Shown one piece after another: positions 33,628 to 45,461 of a DNA stretch of 64,000 nucleotides. Source of the DNA: Leucogyrophana mollusca (lineage: Eukaryota; Basidiomycota; Agaricomycetes; Boletales). The position numbers and the translations under genes are program-made. Positions within the stretch are counted from its first letter, which is position 1. The number at the start of each line of letters is the position of its first letter. Below the pieces are notes generated by a model. That model was not told where the DNA came from. It searched no databases and saw only the letters and a program-made list of their open reading frames with translations. The stretch spans positions 47,557 through 111,556 of the forward strand of contig MU266407.1 of the NCBI GenBank assembly GCA_021014945.1, read 5' to 3'.

Positions 33628-35998
33628 CTAAAGTTTTCCCTGATATTTGGCATACTCCTTCAGAACAGCACCGACGTGGCTCTCGTGCGCGAGGCAATTC
33701 AACCAATCGGAGGCAGACGTTACATCTTTCACTCCAGTCTGTGTCTGGACTTCCTTGAGGACCTGCTGGCCCAACCCGGTCCCCTTGGTCACCACCTCCC
33801 TGGTCGAACTCCACAGGAAGGATGTTGTACTTCCAGCTGCGGCCTGGACTTGGACAGATCCTTTAGATTCCCCCAGGGGATGCTTTCCAGGCACGTAAGG
33901 CCAGTTGTTCTTGAACTCCGCCTCAAGAGGAAGCAGTCCACACACAAGCGATGGGCAGGCCTCGATATTCTGCTTCAGTTGTGGCAACATATGCGCCTGT
34001 TCCAACACGGATGGGTGGATCGTCTCGTGGGTAACATCATCGGTCTTTGTCGGGAGCTGCCGCACGACACTATTGGCCAACACGAAAATTCCTGTCCTGG
34101 GACTGCGTGGGTCCAGTTTCGTGAGCACCGATGACAAATGGCCGTGGGGCAACACCACTCACTCGTGCGGAGGTTGCTCTCCCCAAGGATGGCTGGGGTC
34201 CGGCAGGCCTGCAATGTACTTAAGGTCCACAGACAACATATCTCCGATGTTAGCCTGTGATCCTCGGGGGTTAACTAGCTGTACGTAGAACAGGCGTTAT
34301 TACTTACTGCCATCCAAGTGAGGGTCAAATCGGACAAATCATGATCATGCCAGCCACCCCCGATCTGGAAAAAACATCAATTACGTCGCACAGGACGTAC
34401 AAGTTAGCACTTACATCCGAGTGCGAGCCTGTGAACCAGCACTAGGATTATACTACGTTAGCCAATAAAATGTATACTAGAAAATGTACTCTCACCTGCT
34501 TCAGGACCTGGCCCTTTCGCCGGCCACCAATAGATTGTTCAAACTTGGCACAGTTCTGTGAAACGATCAGCAGCTGATCACTGCTATTATAAGCTTAAAA
34601 CTCACAAAGTCCGCCCGAGTTTCATTGATTGCTAACGCTTGATAAGCACGTTCTATATGTTCTCCGAGCATAGTGTTGGGGAATCCAAATATAGATTTTG
34701 TCGACGGTGATCTGTGCGTAATCTCCTCCGGCAAACCCACGGAACCGACAGTATCGAAGACACCAACACATCTGAAGCCAGGTGTTCAGCGAAGCGTAGA
34801 AGGGAGGCATGATGAGGCATACTTGATAGAGAACGAATCGTCATCCGAATCCGCTCTCCTTTTTCCGCGAGATTCGTGGGATGTCCAAGGTGCAAGCTGA
34901 GCTTGTAGAGCGGCGGTCTCTGGACAAAAATGGGACATTAAACAAAGAAGCAACCATATGAAACAAATGCAAACCAGCTGCATCATCGGCCTTCCCGAGC
35001 TTTTGGTAGGCTATGAACAAGTCAGCGAAGTGGTCCATGTCGGTGCGGTCTAGGACACCGATTGCTCCCTGTCATATGAGCGCGGTCAGACAGACGAGCC
35101 GGAGAAGCTAGGAAGGGGCACTGACGATGAACATGGCTACCATACGAGCGGTGTATGCGCCCTAACGCGACATGAGGACCACGTCGAAAAGACATGATTG
35201 TATAGGCTTACCCTAGAAAACCCGAAGAGATAAATCTGGGATATTCACGTCAGCCCAAAGGAAGAGACTACATCGCTGACATTACATACTTCATCGCCGG
35301 GATGATAATTCCTACAAAATCTATATCAACAAGCTGCGAAAAACGACCAGGAAACCCACTCACTGTGCAATGAATGCATATGCCTCCTGCACTTTATCAA
35401 CTGAATACAGAAACCATTAGAGGCAATTCATCGTGGCCACACATGAACGCACCAAGCGAGGCGCCGGTAGCACCTAAGGAGGTGAGTTGGCTATTTAGTT
35501 ATTCCTATCAATGTGTCAATACAAGAATACAATACCTTGAACATATTCAGAATAAATGTTGTTTGCGCTGCCGATGCCACTTTGATAGAAAACAATTTGT
35601 GCAATTGGGGTTGACCTGAAGCATGATATTGTTAAGAACCTGTGAACCAAACCATTGTTCCTCTTATCACGCACGTTCGGTTGTCAACGTGGTTCAGTGC
35701 CCTGGACAGTTTCTGAGGACGCCACTGATGAGCTAGCTTTCACTTGTAAGTCAAGGTGAAACTTACCAGGACATTGGTGTACTTCCAGCGTTCTTTGACG
35801 ACAACTCCGTCTTGCCATGTCCTAAAGAGCGAAGGATCATAATCAGATAAGGGCCACGTTGTGCCACGAAGCATCCACCTACCCATCGCAGCAAACGATG
35901 ATCCTCTTCTTCATGGCTGGGGTCGGCCGGAGCGGTTCCGTCGCCGCCCTGGGCAGGGAGGCTTCGTGCTCAAGAGATGCAGGTCTGAAGCTGGACAT
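33628..35998 (-). CDS. DUF2235 (Tle1-like) alpha/beta hydrolase-fold protein
   Basis: Predicted 498 aa in 17 exons: 35998-35883, 35821-35767, 35712-35675, 35615-35536, 35473-35453, 35400-35364, 35311-35290, 35235-35212, 35161-35126, 35068-34975, 34919-34823, 34771-34606, 34555-34496, 34441-34415, 34364-34308, 34254-34163, 34102-33628. Landmarks of the family: KKRIIVCCDGTWQD near residue 30, IVFYQSGIGSANNIYSEYVQ, YHPGDEIYLFGFSRGAYTAR with the GxSxG nucleophile, VGVFDTVGSVGLP, and WFTGSHSDIGGGW with the likely catalytic His. The C-terminal ~150 aa are variable. Bacterial relatives are type VI phospholipase effectors; many fungi carry intracellular copies of unknown substrate. No signal peptide. 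The very dense introns, several exons under 40 nt, all close in frame. Confidence 0.88.
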
Positions 35999-36507
35999 GC
36001 TATGTAAATCGATGAGAAAGATTTAGTGGTCCAGAATCACAGGGAGGCCTGTATTTATGTTGGCGGGCCAAGCGCTGGTCCATCAATAAAAAGTACCAGA
36101 ACTCCGAAAGAATCTGGCATTTGATGGGTGCAAGCACACATACCGCAAATATCTGATCTAAGGCATTGCTGACAATTAATAGCGGTCCCGATCCACCAAT
36201 TTGCTTCCGATCAACGTCACTGGAGATCCATATGTATGCCTGAAACTAGAGAGCGAACGTTGAAGTGCAGCTGAAAATAGCAAAAGCGGTGAGATCGGTA
36301 GCATGCGGGCAAAATACGACGAGCGCCCGCGCCGGAAGCAGTGCACACTTCAAATGCTGCGGATAGCCTACGTTTACATGTCCACGGAGTGTTACACCCG
36401 ACTCCAGCAATGGTTAGGGACATCAAGAACACCCCAAGCTTGCAGTGTGTAGCTGAGGAAATGTAGTCTACACACCGGTATACTAGGCAGTACCATCAAC
36501 ATGGTCA
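35999..36507. other. Intergenic region, nothing identified
   Basis: Promoter of the DUF2235 gene and 3' flank of NUS1; no gene or repeat recognised. Confidence 0.5.
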
Positions 36508-37745
36508 TCACTTCCCTAACCGCATCTCGGCGCCTGCATATTCGTCTAATGCCCGGCAAAACGCTGCTTCATCAAGTGGCAGTGCGCGCTCAGAGGGAAC
36601 CGAGGTGTATGGCCATGTAAACGAGCCGCCATCTGTGTGTGTACGGCTGTTCCGGTTAGAGTTATTTGGCGGATGCGGCAGTGATGCTGTATACAGAAAA
36701 CTTACTGCATCTCGCTCAGTGTAATCTGCCAAGGCGGAAAGCCGTGGAGTTCGAGGGGTGGACGTGGATAGCACGTTGGTGAGACGTGATGCACAATCAT
36801 GAAATCTGGAGACGGCAACCCTCCTTGGGAAGGAAAGCATCAGAAGCGGATGCTAACTGTATGCAAATAGCCATACCTTCGAGGACAGCATTCAATTCAG
36901 CGATTGATAGCTCATAGTCGCTGGCCGAAGGCACACCCTTACTCTTGAGAGCTTCGCTTCGTATGAGCGACCGGGCAGCAGATGCTATAGCTGGTTTTGA
37001 TGAGTCGCGTGAGATGATATGAAGGGTCAGCTGGTTTGCTAGTGGTGCCTTGTCTTTGCCTTGACAGGTGTCAGCGACGGTAAGCGGGAGCATACGTGTG
37101 AGGGGACTTTACGCGGTGGACGTCTTCGTACAGCGATGTTTCTTCTACGTTTGACGGGACTAACACGCAGACGGCTTTCGGACGACCGGATTGTCACCAC
37201 GTCGAGTTCGACAGGTAGTTTTGCGGGGTCGGGAGAAGTGCTTCTTGACACTGAAGGTTCAGAGAGGGGGGGCGTTAACGGATATTCGACTTCTGATTCT
37301 GTGCTATCCTCGTCAATGTGCTCGTCCAGGGCTCTCATATGTTCACGGATGCTCCCTGAACATTTCACAAGGACGCCTGGAGTATATGAGACTCGGAAAC
37401 CTCAAAGCAGAATCCGGTTAGCTGCGCACCTTCCCTGTCGTACGCTGTGAGGTTCTCGATTCCTACAGCGCGGCACCACGCGACGGTTCTCCGTACGCAC
37501 TCCAAAAACGCGCTTTCCGTCTCGTCCGCGTCGGTTTGACTATCTGAGACTAGGAGGAGACATAAGTGTGAAGGTAGTTTTCTGCGATGGGCGGTGAGAG
37601 GTTGAGGCTGGGCGCGGCGGAAAGTTTTCAGCGATGAGGTTACAAAAACTATTGCAGCATACAAAAAATGAAGAATACGAAGAGCCCAGGAAGCCAGCAT
37701 CGGGGGGAAGATATAAAATGAGTTCAACCGCGTAGGCATATCCAT
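36508..37745 (-). CDS. NUS1: Dehydrodolichyl diphosphate synthase subunit NUS1
   Basis: Predicted 339 aa in five exons: 37745-37430, 37376-37113, 37059-36877, 36823-36706, 36646-36508. NUS1 (NgBR in animals) is the non-catalytic partner of the cis-prenyltransferase that makes dolichol in the ER. Seen: an N-terminal membrane segment ILHFLYAAIVFVTSSL, RRKLPSHLCLLLVSD, the helix CVRRTVAWCRAVGIENLTAY, QLTLHIISRDSSKPAIASAA, ELHGFPPWQITLSEM, and the C-terminal ALDEYAGAEMRLGK ending in the RxGK-type tail needed for activity of the complex. A variable loop (~60 aa, residues 120-180) is rich in Ser/Pro/Arg. First in-frame ATG used. Confidence 0.92.
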
Positions 37746-37870
37746 AGCAGTGTACAGCTTACGTGATCGCGAGTATACGTGGTTGCACACCGCGCACAAT
37801 ATTATTGGCAAGGGAACTGTAATAGATACAAGGTATTCAAAGTCATGTCCATGGCCAGCGCATATCTACC

Positions 37871-38893
37871 TCAAAGAATGTCAGGCTCATCCTGGACTAT
37901 ACCTCTCTTGATCTTCAGCAAGATCGCGGTCTTCCAGTTGTCCAAATTTGTGATCTTGTCGTACTCGACAACGGCACCGGTGAACATTTCTTGGTCGCCC
38001 GCCTCGGCGGCCTCCATTAACACGTTCACGAACTTGCATTCCCGAGTAGAAGTAAACGTTGTGTCCTGAGATGAGTATTTGGTGATACTCCGTTTCGCCG
38101 TCACAACGTCCTGCGACCAGTCGGTAAAGATCAAGGACACAGGAAACGGAGGCACACTGACCTTCATGGCGAGGGCGCACAGACACGATCTTAGCCAGTA
38201 TTCTTTGACGCTGTACTTCGTCAGGGCAGATGTGAGCGAGTGGTTGGCGACCTGCTCGTAGCGAGCAATGGCTTGAGGGTACTCCTCAATCTCTGCATGC
38301 AGGTCTGCGGCTTCCTTGAAACACGCGTTGGCGGTGCTGCGTAGTAGGTTAGCAAAAAGTTCGATTGCAGACAATGACACTAACGCAGTAGCATCCTCCT
38401 GTGAATACCAGTCACCTGCTCGCTCTAAGCTCTCGCATGCTTTGCGAAGGTCGTTTATCTCATGCCAGTATATTTGTGCAATCTCTTTCTCTCGATCCGC
38501 AGCTTGACGGAATCGGCCTCCATGCGTCAGATGCGTTATCGTTTGCGTTAAAGCTTGGATGGCCACTGTGGAGCGAGTTCAGGTAGCTGTGTACTCGAGC
38601 AAACTGTCAAACTCACAGTCGGGGTATCCTCTCTTGTACGCCTTGGCAGCATTCCACCAGGCATTCGCAGCTTCATTCATTTCCTTGCACTTCTCCCTGC
38701 ATTCGGCTTCTCTTGCAAAAGCATCACCAGCCTCCCTAAACGAGTTCTCGAGCTTGAAGGCATTAGCGGCTTGCTGATAGAGGTCGCCGGCTTCCTCGAA
38801 CTTTGTGGAAGACGAAGAGAACCATCCCGTAGATGAATTTGCCTTCTTGTCGGCTTTGTCCAGGAGATTCTGTGCTGGGGATCTGGCTGGCAT
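37871..38893 (-). CDS. SEC17: Alpha-SNAP (Sec17)
   Basis: Predicted 290 aa, the normal length. Exons 38893-38617, 38565-38385, 38336-38162, 38110-37871. TPR-like helical repeats: NLLDKADKKANSSTGWFSSS, EAGDLYQQAANAFKLEN, CKEMNEAANAWWNAAKAYK, ERAGDWYSQEDATATANACF, and the C-terminal EYDKITNLDNWKTAILLKIK region that stimulates NSF. Family role: adaptor bringing Sec18/NSF to cis-SNARE complexes for disassembly after fusion. Head-to-head with PCM1, with 87 bp between start codons, so the two share one short promoter. SEC9 at 57386-58483 is a SNARE partner in the same pathway. Confidence 0.95.
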
Positions 38894-38980
38894 GGTTGTA
38901 AGCAAGGATGGACTTCCGCTCAGCCACAGCAAAGCCAATTTGGCTCAGCCGCAGTTTCGGTCTTTCCTTCACGTCCAACC

Positions 38981-40914
38981 ATGTCTGCACTGCCGCACGA
39001 TAATATACGCTCTCTGTCGGTTAAGCACGAAAAGCCATCCAAACTGAAATTTCAGTATGGCACTGCAGGGTTCAGAACACTGTGCGTATTTCAATTTGTA
39101 GATCGCAACCGTGCGCTTTGATCTGAACGCGAAATCAGGGGGGAAACGCTGGATTCTGTCCTGTTCAGAGTGGGCATCTTGGCTGCTCTGAGGAGCAAGA
39201 AACTTGATGGCAAGACAATTGGCGTTATGGTGACAGCCTCGCACAACCCCGAGCCAGTAAGCTGCATATATGCTGTTCAAACAGCAATATCTTATGTTCT
39301 TCTGTTCATCAGGACAACGGCGTGAAGCTGGTCGATCCTCGCGGCGAGATGCTGGAATCATCGTGGGAGGGCCACGCTACATTGCTGGCCAATGCGCAAA
39401 CCACTGATGCATTACTGGTTGCCCTCGACGAATTCGTCAAACTAACCAAAATAGATCTATCGAAACCCTCCAGAGTTGTGTTCGCTCGCGACACGCGACC
39501 ATCGGGCCCTAAGCTTGTGGAATCGCTCGTCGATGGTCTCGAAGCTTTGGGCGCCGAATATAGGGATGCTGGGGTAACTACCACGCCCGTCCTCCACTAT
39601 CTGGTCAGAGCCATCAACACCAAAGGAACAAAGGAAGCATACGGTGAAGACACCGAGCACGGATACCTAACGAAGCTCAGTGATGCATTCAAAAAACTTA
39701 TTGTAAGTGCCCCCGTAGCAAATGCGCCGCGTTTTGTCACCTTTGTTTCTTGGTGTATCGCAAGGGTGGGAAAGCTGCGCCGTCTCCACTGTTGATCGAC
39801 TGTGCCAACGGCGTCGGCGCTCCGATCGCTGTCAAGCTCTGCGAATACCTGGGAGACAGCATCCCCATTAAGCTTACGAACACGGCGATCGATACCAAAG
39901 GTGCACTCAACAACTCATGTGGCGCTGACTTTGTCAAAACGTCCCAAAAACTGCCACCGTCGCTTGTTTCCGTCCTACAACCTGGTCAGCGCGCGTGCAG
40001 TCTCGATGGTGATGCCGATCGGTTGATCTACTATTATCTGGATGATCGGAGTCAGTTTCACATGCTGGACGGCGACAAAATCACCGCCTTGGTTGCCAGC
40101 TTCATCGTCGATCTCGTCAAGGCTGCGGGTCTGGACGAGCAAATTAAGGTTGGCGTGGTTCAGACCGCCTACGCCAACGGCAGCTCGACCAAATATTTGT
40201 CCGAGGTGAGTTAAGGTACGATTTACATCCCGGGGAGTTTCCCTGAGGATTTGTATTAACAGCGCCTTCCTGTCAAATGCGTGCCCACTGGAGTCAAACA
40301 CTTGCACCACGCCGCGGAACACTATCACGTCGGTGTATACTTTGAAGCCAATGGCCACGGCACGGTGTTATTCTCGCAGACCGCCCAGGATCAAATTACG
40401 ACCCACAAACCCTCCACCCCTGCACAGTCCACCGCGCTCAATCACCTCACGAACCTTATCAATCTCATCAACCAGACTGTCGGTGATGCTCTTTCTGATA
40501 TGCTACTTGTGGAAGTCGTCCTGGCACACAAGTCTTACAGTGGCGTCGAGTGGGACTCGCTTTACTCCGACTTGCCTAACCGTTTAGTGAAGGTTGTCGT
40601 GGGAGACCGAAACGCATTCACAACGGCAGACGCCGAACGCCGTCTGGTCAGCCCGCCAGGGTTGCAAGGCAAGATCGACGAGCTTGTCCGCAGATACGAT
40701 GGTGGACGATCGTTTGTGAGGCCAAGTGGGACGGAGGATGTTGTCAGAGTTTATGCGGAGGCTGTTATAAAGTCACAGGCTGACGGTAAAGGGCTATATC
40801 ATGGGATGTTCTTGATCCTGACGCCCGTTGCCAGAACTCGCGTTTCGTGTCGCTGGTCTCGTGTTCGACGAAGCAGGGGGAGACCCTACGCAAAGGCCCA
40901 AGGAATTCTTGTAA
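38981..40914 (+). CDS. PCM1: Phosphoacetylglucosamine mutase (PCM1/AGM1)
   Basis: Predicted 550 aa in six exons: 38981-39081, 39139-39256, 39313-39702, 39765-40205, 40263-40785, 40835-40914. Converts GlcNAc-6-P to GlcNAc-1-P on the way to UDP-GlcNAc for chitin, N-glycans and GPI anchors. [10 protein letters not shown] opens the protein; the phosphoserine loop is [17 protein letters not shown]; the Mg2+ loop is [13 protein letters not shown]; the sugar/phosphate-binding loops are [12 protein letters not shown] and [14 protein letters not shown]. Length fits the fungal enzyme. Exon 2 begins with five G after CAG; the frame requires that acceptor. Confidence 0.96.
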
Positions 40915-41218
40915 CGATTGATTGGCATTCGTGGACGGACACTGGCTGTAGCTCTCGTTTTGTACTATTGATAGCGCGTGTACGCACTGAAACAGAAGCG
41001 GAATTCAAGATGTATTTTTGTTTCGAGTCCACCGATTTCCGATGGCCGAACGTCCTCTTCCGCCACAAGACGTAATATCGAGCAATAGTTGCGTCCATGC
41101 TTGAAAGGCGTTATGGACAATTGTCGAAATGACTCCAGCTAAACCCTTTCTCCGTTCAACCTCCCCTGCGCCCAGCTCGCACTCGAATTCATTATAAGGC
41201 TAATATCCTCCAAGCAAG

Positions 41219-42810
41219 ATGTGTCGGTTCGTGATTTACAAAGGAACATCTCCCGTCCAACTCTCTCATGTGAGTCTCAACTTTCACCTTCTTGTAGGTG
41301 TACTCAAAATATCCTTTTGTCTAGCTTCTCACTCGTCCCTGCCATTCAATTATAAATCAAGCTTTCGACTCGCGTCTGCGGCTGGACCACCGGAGACCCA
41401 TCAATGGTGACGGATTCGGCGTCGGTGAGCCAGTTGCGTCAGTGGTCAGTGCTCCATATACTGAGCAGAGGCGATAGGGTGGTACGATTCCGTTTACGAC
41501 GAAGAACTTGGCAGCCAGCCATGTATATTCACGTCTGTAACCCCAGTGAGTGGATCACGGCGAGATCAAGGATGCGAATTAATGATGGGTCGAAAAGGCA
41601 TGGAACAATGCGAATTTGATCCGTTTGGCGGAAAAGATCAAGTCACCCCTTGTATTGTGCGTTTATTTAGAGGCATCTCGGGCGCTTCAGTCTCTGATAC
41701 TCCTTTATGCAGCGGACATGTTCGTGCTACCACGGCTGGTTCTCTGTCCCTGGATAACTGCCACCCCTTTAAGTTTGGAAGGCTTATGGTAGGCGCCGTT
41801 CTGGTATTAGAGATACTATATCTCACGCAAATTAGTTCATGCACAATGGCGGTATCTCTGACTTTCCGTTGATCAAGCGGAGGTTACAAACCGCTTTGTC
41901 TGACGAAATCTTCAACGTCGTTCAAGGCAACACAGGCATGTCCTCCGTGTATCTCCCAGTTGAAACATACAAACCATTTCTTGCAGACTCGGAATGGGCC
42001 TTTGCACTATTTCTAGCACAGGTTCGGTGTTGTTCATTCCGACCGGTGCTTCTGTTGATCTTCCTTACAGCTTCCCGATCCGAATGCGAAGTGCTTCCCA
42101 CCAGAAGTCCTGAAGCGCGCTATGCTCGACACTATTGCTACTTTGAACACCTACGCCGAAGATGCCGGCATTACTGAGGTATGCTGCGCTTGATCTCCCA
42201 TTTCGGTGCCTAACTCATTGACGCTCCCAGCCAAGTCTGATGAACTTCTGTGTTACTGATGGAGAAAGTGTAGTCGCTACGCGCTACATATCATCTCGTC
42301 ACGACGAAGCTGCGTCTTTGGTTGGTCACTTTCCAGTGATCTCGTCTCTCCTGGTCTGACCCTACCCCAGTGGTTTTCGTCTGGCACCACGTTTAGCGAG
42401 TATGCCAAGGGTGGACATTACAAGATGTCCAAGGCCGATAAACGAGAGAACATTATTATGGTAAACTCTAGAGCCCCCGATCTGCAACATTGAGCTGATT
42501 ATCCCCACAGATCGCCAGTGAGCCATTGACATTTGAAAAAGGTACAGGTTTCGTTCTCACTTTAACGATATGAAGCTGACTGTAAGTTGCAGCGGACTGG
42601 ATGGAAATCAGGACGAACAACATGGTGGTCATCACTCCAAAAATGAACCTCCTCCAAATTCCCATCATCGACAAGTTTTACGTCCCCCCATCAGACCCTG
42701 CATCGCTCAACCGCGGAACGGACTTTGCGGCCGCCAAAGGTCTACTCAGTCCTCGGAGAGCTCTCGCTCCAGTTCAAGTTCGCGACAATACCCCCAAGAT
42801 TTCCATTTAG
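41219..42810 (+). CDS. DUG3: Class-II glutamine amidotransferase DUG3
   Basis: Predicted 341 aa in 12 exons: 41219-41269, 41325-41424, 41478-41545, 41598-41656, 41713-41788, 41836-41935, 41987-42021, 42071-42178, 42231-42320, 42371-42460, 42511-42541, 42593-42810. Starts MCRFVIYKG, so Cys2 is the Ntn nucleophile after Met removal. RRPINGDGFGVGWYD, FGHVRATTAG, CHPFKFGRLMFMHNGGI and NMVVITPKMNLLQIPI are the family landmarks. In yeast Dug3 works with Dug1/Dug2 to degrade glutathione outside the gamma-glutamyl cycle. Intron 6 (41936-41986) needs a GC donor (ACAG/GCATGT); no GT donor keeps the frame. Confidence 0.92.
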
Positions 42811-42873
42811 TTTCCACCCTTTATCTCTTAGTTGCACACGAGTTGGTTGTTGTTGTCTACGCTATCGGATTTG

Positions 42874-43104
42874 CTAGTTAGAGGAGCTGTATAATACTGT
42901 GCAATAGATGCCTATACCAATGATAATAATCGAAGCCCAGCCAAAGAAGCAGGCTTGAGGCTGTAACATAGCGCGCTCGACGCGCCTCGAGCTCTTTGTT
43001 GACCTTTTGTGGCTTATAATTGGCGTGTGGCCTAAACGTGCTTGGTATAACTTACGCCTAACCACGACACTGAAGCCCATCCGACCGCTGCTCTGCCACT
43101 CCAT
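42874..43104 (-). CDS. Possible small membrane protein ORF
   Basis: An unspliced 76-codon frame ends with a hydrophobic stretch (CFFGWASIIIIGIGIYCTV). The overlapping frame of the same strand reads PHANYKPQKVNKELEARRA then RYVTASSLLLWLG, which looks more like conserved protein but needs an odd splice (for example ATGGA/GTGGCA). I could not decide between them; it may also be only the ICE2 promoter. No family recognised. Confidence 0.22.
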   Translation of the reverse strand: MEWQSSGRMGFSVVVRRKLYQARLGHTPIISHKRSTKSSRRVERAMLQPQACFFGWASIIIIGIGIYCTVLYSSSN

Positions 43105-43136
43105 GAGGAGTAGCTAGGCAGGGTTTCTAGAGGTGA

Positions 43137-44487
43137 ATGAATCCATGGCTGCTGTGGAGTGCTCTGTCTCATACAGCTAGGTAAACGTTGGTTCTTTTAT
43201 TTCGTTCACGCTCACTAACTTTTACTTGCAGACTTTCTACCGCTTTGCAGATACTGCTCTTCTTACCATTGACTCTTGCTACACTGTCAACACCCGCGTT
43301 TCTCTTACTATCACTGCTGCTTTCCGCGCACTCGCTCATCCATGGGACTCTCATACTTCTCTGGGGTTCACAGGCCTTGTCTGTCATGCAGGTCCCGATG
43401 CATCCCTTTCTCCTCCTCGTGTCCTTCAACGCATTTTCGCACTCTACCCATCCTTTCCTGATGACCGCAGTGGGCTGGTGGGGAAAGATCTTAACATTCT
43501 CAGGCCCATCATACGTCGCATTGGAGGGCCTGTCAAGCCTGCTCTTCGTGCAGAAAGTAGGGCAGATCGGAAAGGAGCTCGCCGATGAGGCAGAGAGCTA
43601 CCAGTTTGCGATTCTCATTGCGTCAGCTGCTGCCTATGTCATTTCTGCTTGGGTAATAGTAGTGGTGCGTTGCTGTTGCGGCCCTTGCGTGCTCTACTAA
43701 TCTTTATTCCGATAGGCCTACCCCGCCGCCGCTTCTTCGCCATTGTCGTCCACGCTTCTTGGTGTTGCGCTTACTGCTTTCCTGTTTCTTACAATCATCG
43801 GTTTCCGGCTTCGACGGACAAACATCATCGAATCCTCTGGATTGGCACTCTTTCTTGCGTACAACGTGTGGCTTTGTGGCTTTGATCAGAAATCATTTTC
43901 AGACCCGGCATCATCCTAGTATGTCTCCTGAGCCTTCATCTGTCCCCCGTGCTCATCGGAATCCATCCTAGTGCACCCTTGCTCTCAAATATCCTTCCGC
44001 ATCTGCAAACCCTAGTCAATTTCATCACGAATACCCTGCCGAAGCCAGTGCTAGTTGCACTGCTTTACCGTCTCACAATTTTACATTGCGCTTCACGGAT
44101 TCTGCCTACCATTGGAGCCGATAGCTGGGAATCGGAGAATGGTGTCGATGATGGATGGGACGGTAGACCGGTATACCTAACCCCTCCTTTTTGTATGCGT
44201 TTGATGAAACTAAGCGCGTTATGTCCACCCAGACCTCAACATTCACTCGTATACTGCTGACGTACCGGCAATTGATATTCGTCATGGTGTATTCACATTT
44301 ACTCTGTATGCCAAGTCGTCTTAATTCTCAGCGATGCCTTGCTAATCAACCTGCTACAGTGCTCGATCCGTCATCCCAGATATGGTGGCGATGGGCGAAT
44401 GTTTTCTTCACTCTCCTACTTTGGTCTGTTGAACTCAGCGTCGGCGCTGGGGACGACGAAATCACGACCAAGTGGAAGGTGGAATAG
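43137..44487 (+). CDS. ICE2: ICE2 family ER membrane protein
   Basis: Predicted 359 aa in six exons: 43137-43180, 43232-43664, 43716-43918, 43972-44170, 44233-44305, 44360-44487. Very hydrophobic, about eight helices, e.g. ALQILLFLPLTLATLSTPAF, FAILIASAAAYVISAWVIVV, VALTAFLFLTIIGF and WRWANVFFTLLLWSVELSVG. Ice2 controls inheritance and shape of cortical ER and lipid-droplet/phospholipid balance in yeast. Recognition rests on overall layout and the C-terminal WxxAN...LWxxEL pattern. The start codon sits in a 44-nt first exon (MNPWLLWSALSHTAR); the longer downstream frame has no ATG. Confidence 0.82.
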
Positions 44488-44652
44488 AGACCCCATCTCC
44501 GTCGTTCCTGTTCCCGACCCGGCCATTCACCGCTATTGCCCCTTCGGACCTGGGTACATGTTCAATCCCGATCATTATAGAACTTCCTTAATATCAGACG
44601 TCCCCATGAATAGCGCCCTTCCCGTGGCTTGCAGGATGACATCAAATCAAAC

Positions 44653-45230
44653 TCAGCAGCCACTATTTGCTTTCCATTCTGCCTCTTCCTCCTTCTCCCC
44701 CTCATAATACTCCCTCTTCCAAATCTGTGCCTTTTGCTTCACCTCCTCGAGGATCTGTTCGCAGGCCACGAACGCCTCTTTGCGATGCGGAGATGATACT
44801 GCTATCACAATCGATGGCTCTCCCACCGGCACGCTCCCCAATCGGTGGTGGACGGCGCAGGAAATCAGCGATGGCACGGAACTGGATGCTGGGTGGTGAG
44901 CAGAGCGGGAGACTGTGCTATGTGCTGTGCGGATGATCTCTGTCATCGTTTTGATCGCCAATTTGCTGTAAGCTTGGTATTCTAGCCGTGTGACGACCTT
45001 GCCTGTTGGTATCGGGTCAGAGTATGAAGATGTGAGGATGGATGCTTCGCGGCTGCTCGACTACCTTTGAACGAGTTTCGGGTCGTGCCAATGAATACTG
45101 CAGTCGCTCCAGCGCCGTCGTCTTGTACTGATCGGATGATTTCTTCGGTATTGAGAGGGTTATATGTTAACACACATATGCCTTCGGGTATTTCAGATCG
45201 CGCTTCAGTGGAGGTGCTGGGTGTGGCCAT
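44653..45230 (-). CDS. Molybdopterin synthase large subunit (MoaE / MOCS2B)
   Basis: Predicted 171 aa in two exons: 45230-45065, 45002-44653. Adds sulfur to precursor Z (cPMP) with the small MoaD subunit to form molybdopterin. Seen: DGAGATAVFIGTTRNSFKG, LEYQAYSKLAIKTM, VHHRLGSVPVGEPSIVIAVS, SPHRKEAFVACEQILEEVK, and KAQIWKREYY with the conserved lysine near the end. Length is typical. It implies the fungus makes molybdenum cofactor (for nitrate reductase, sulfite oxidase or similar). Convergent with ICE2 (165 bp) and divergent from PsuG-PsuK (231 bp). Confidence 0.93.
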
Positions 45231-45461
45231 GAAGGACAAAGTGAAAGTGCTATTAGTATAGACCAAAGAACTTGAGCAAGCTCATCTATAATAATAATTG
45301 TTGGAGATAAGGCGTGCCATCTGGCGCGGAGGTATCCAATTAATGCTCAGGTTCCGCTCCCTTATAGTTTACTTGCGACCTCCCACCGAGTCTGATTCCG
45401 AAACCATACCGTGACCTTACCTCTGGGACTGCAGCCTGAGGTTGGCTTGTATTCTGCCGCG

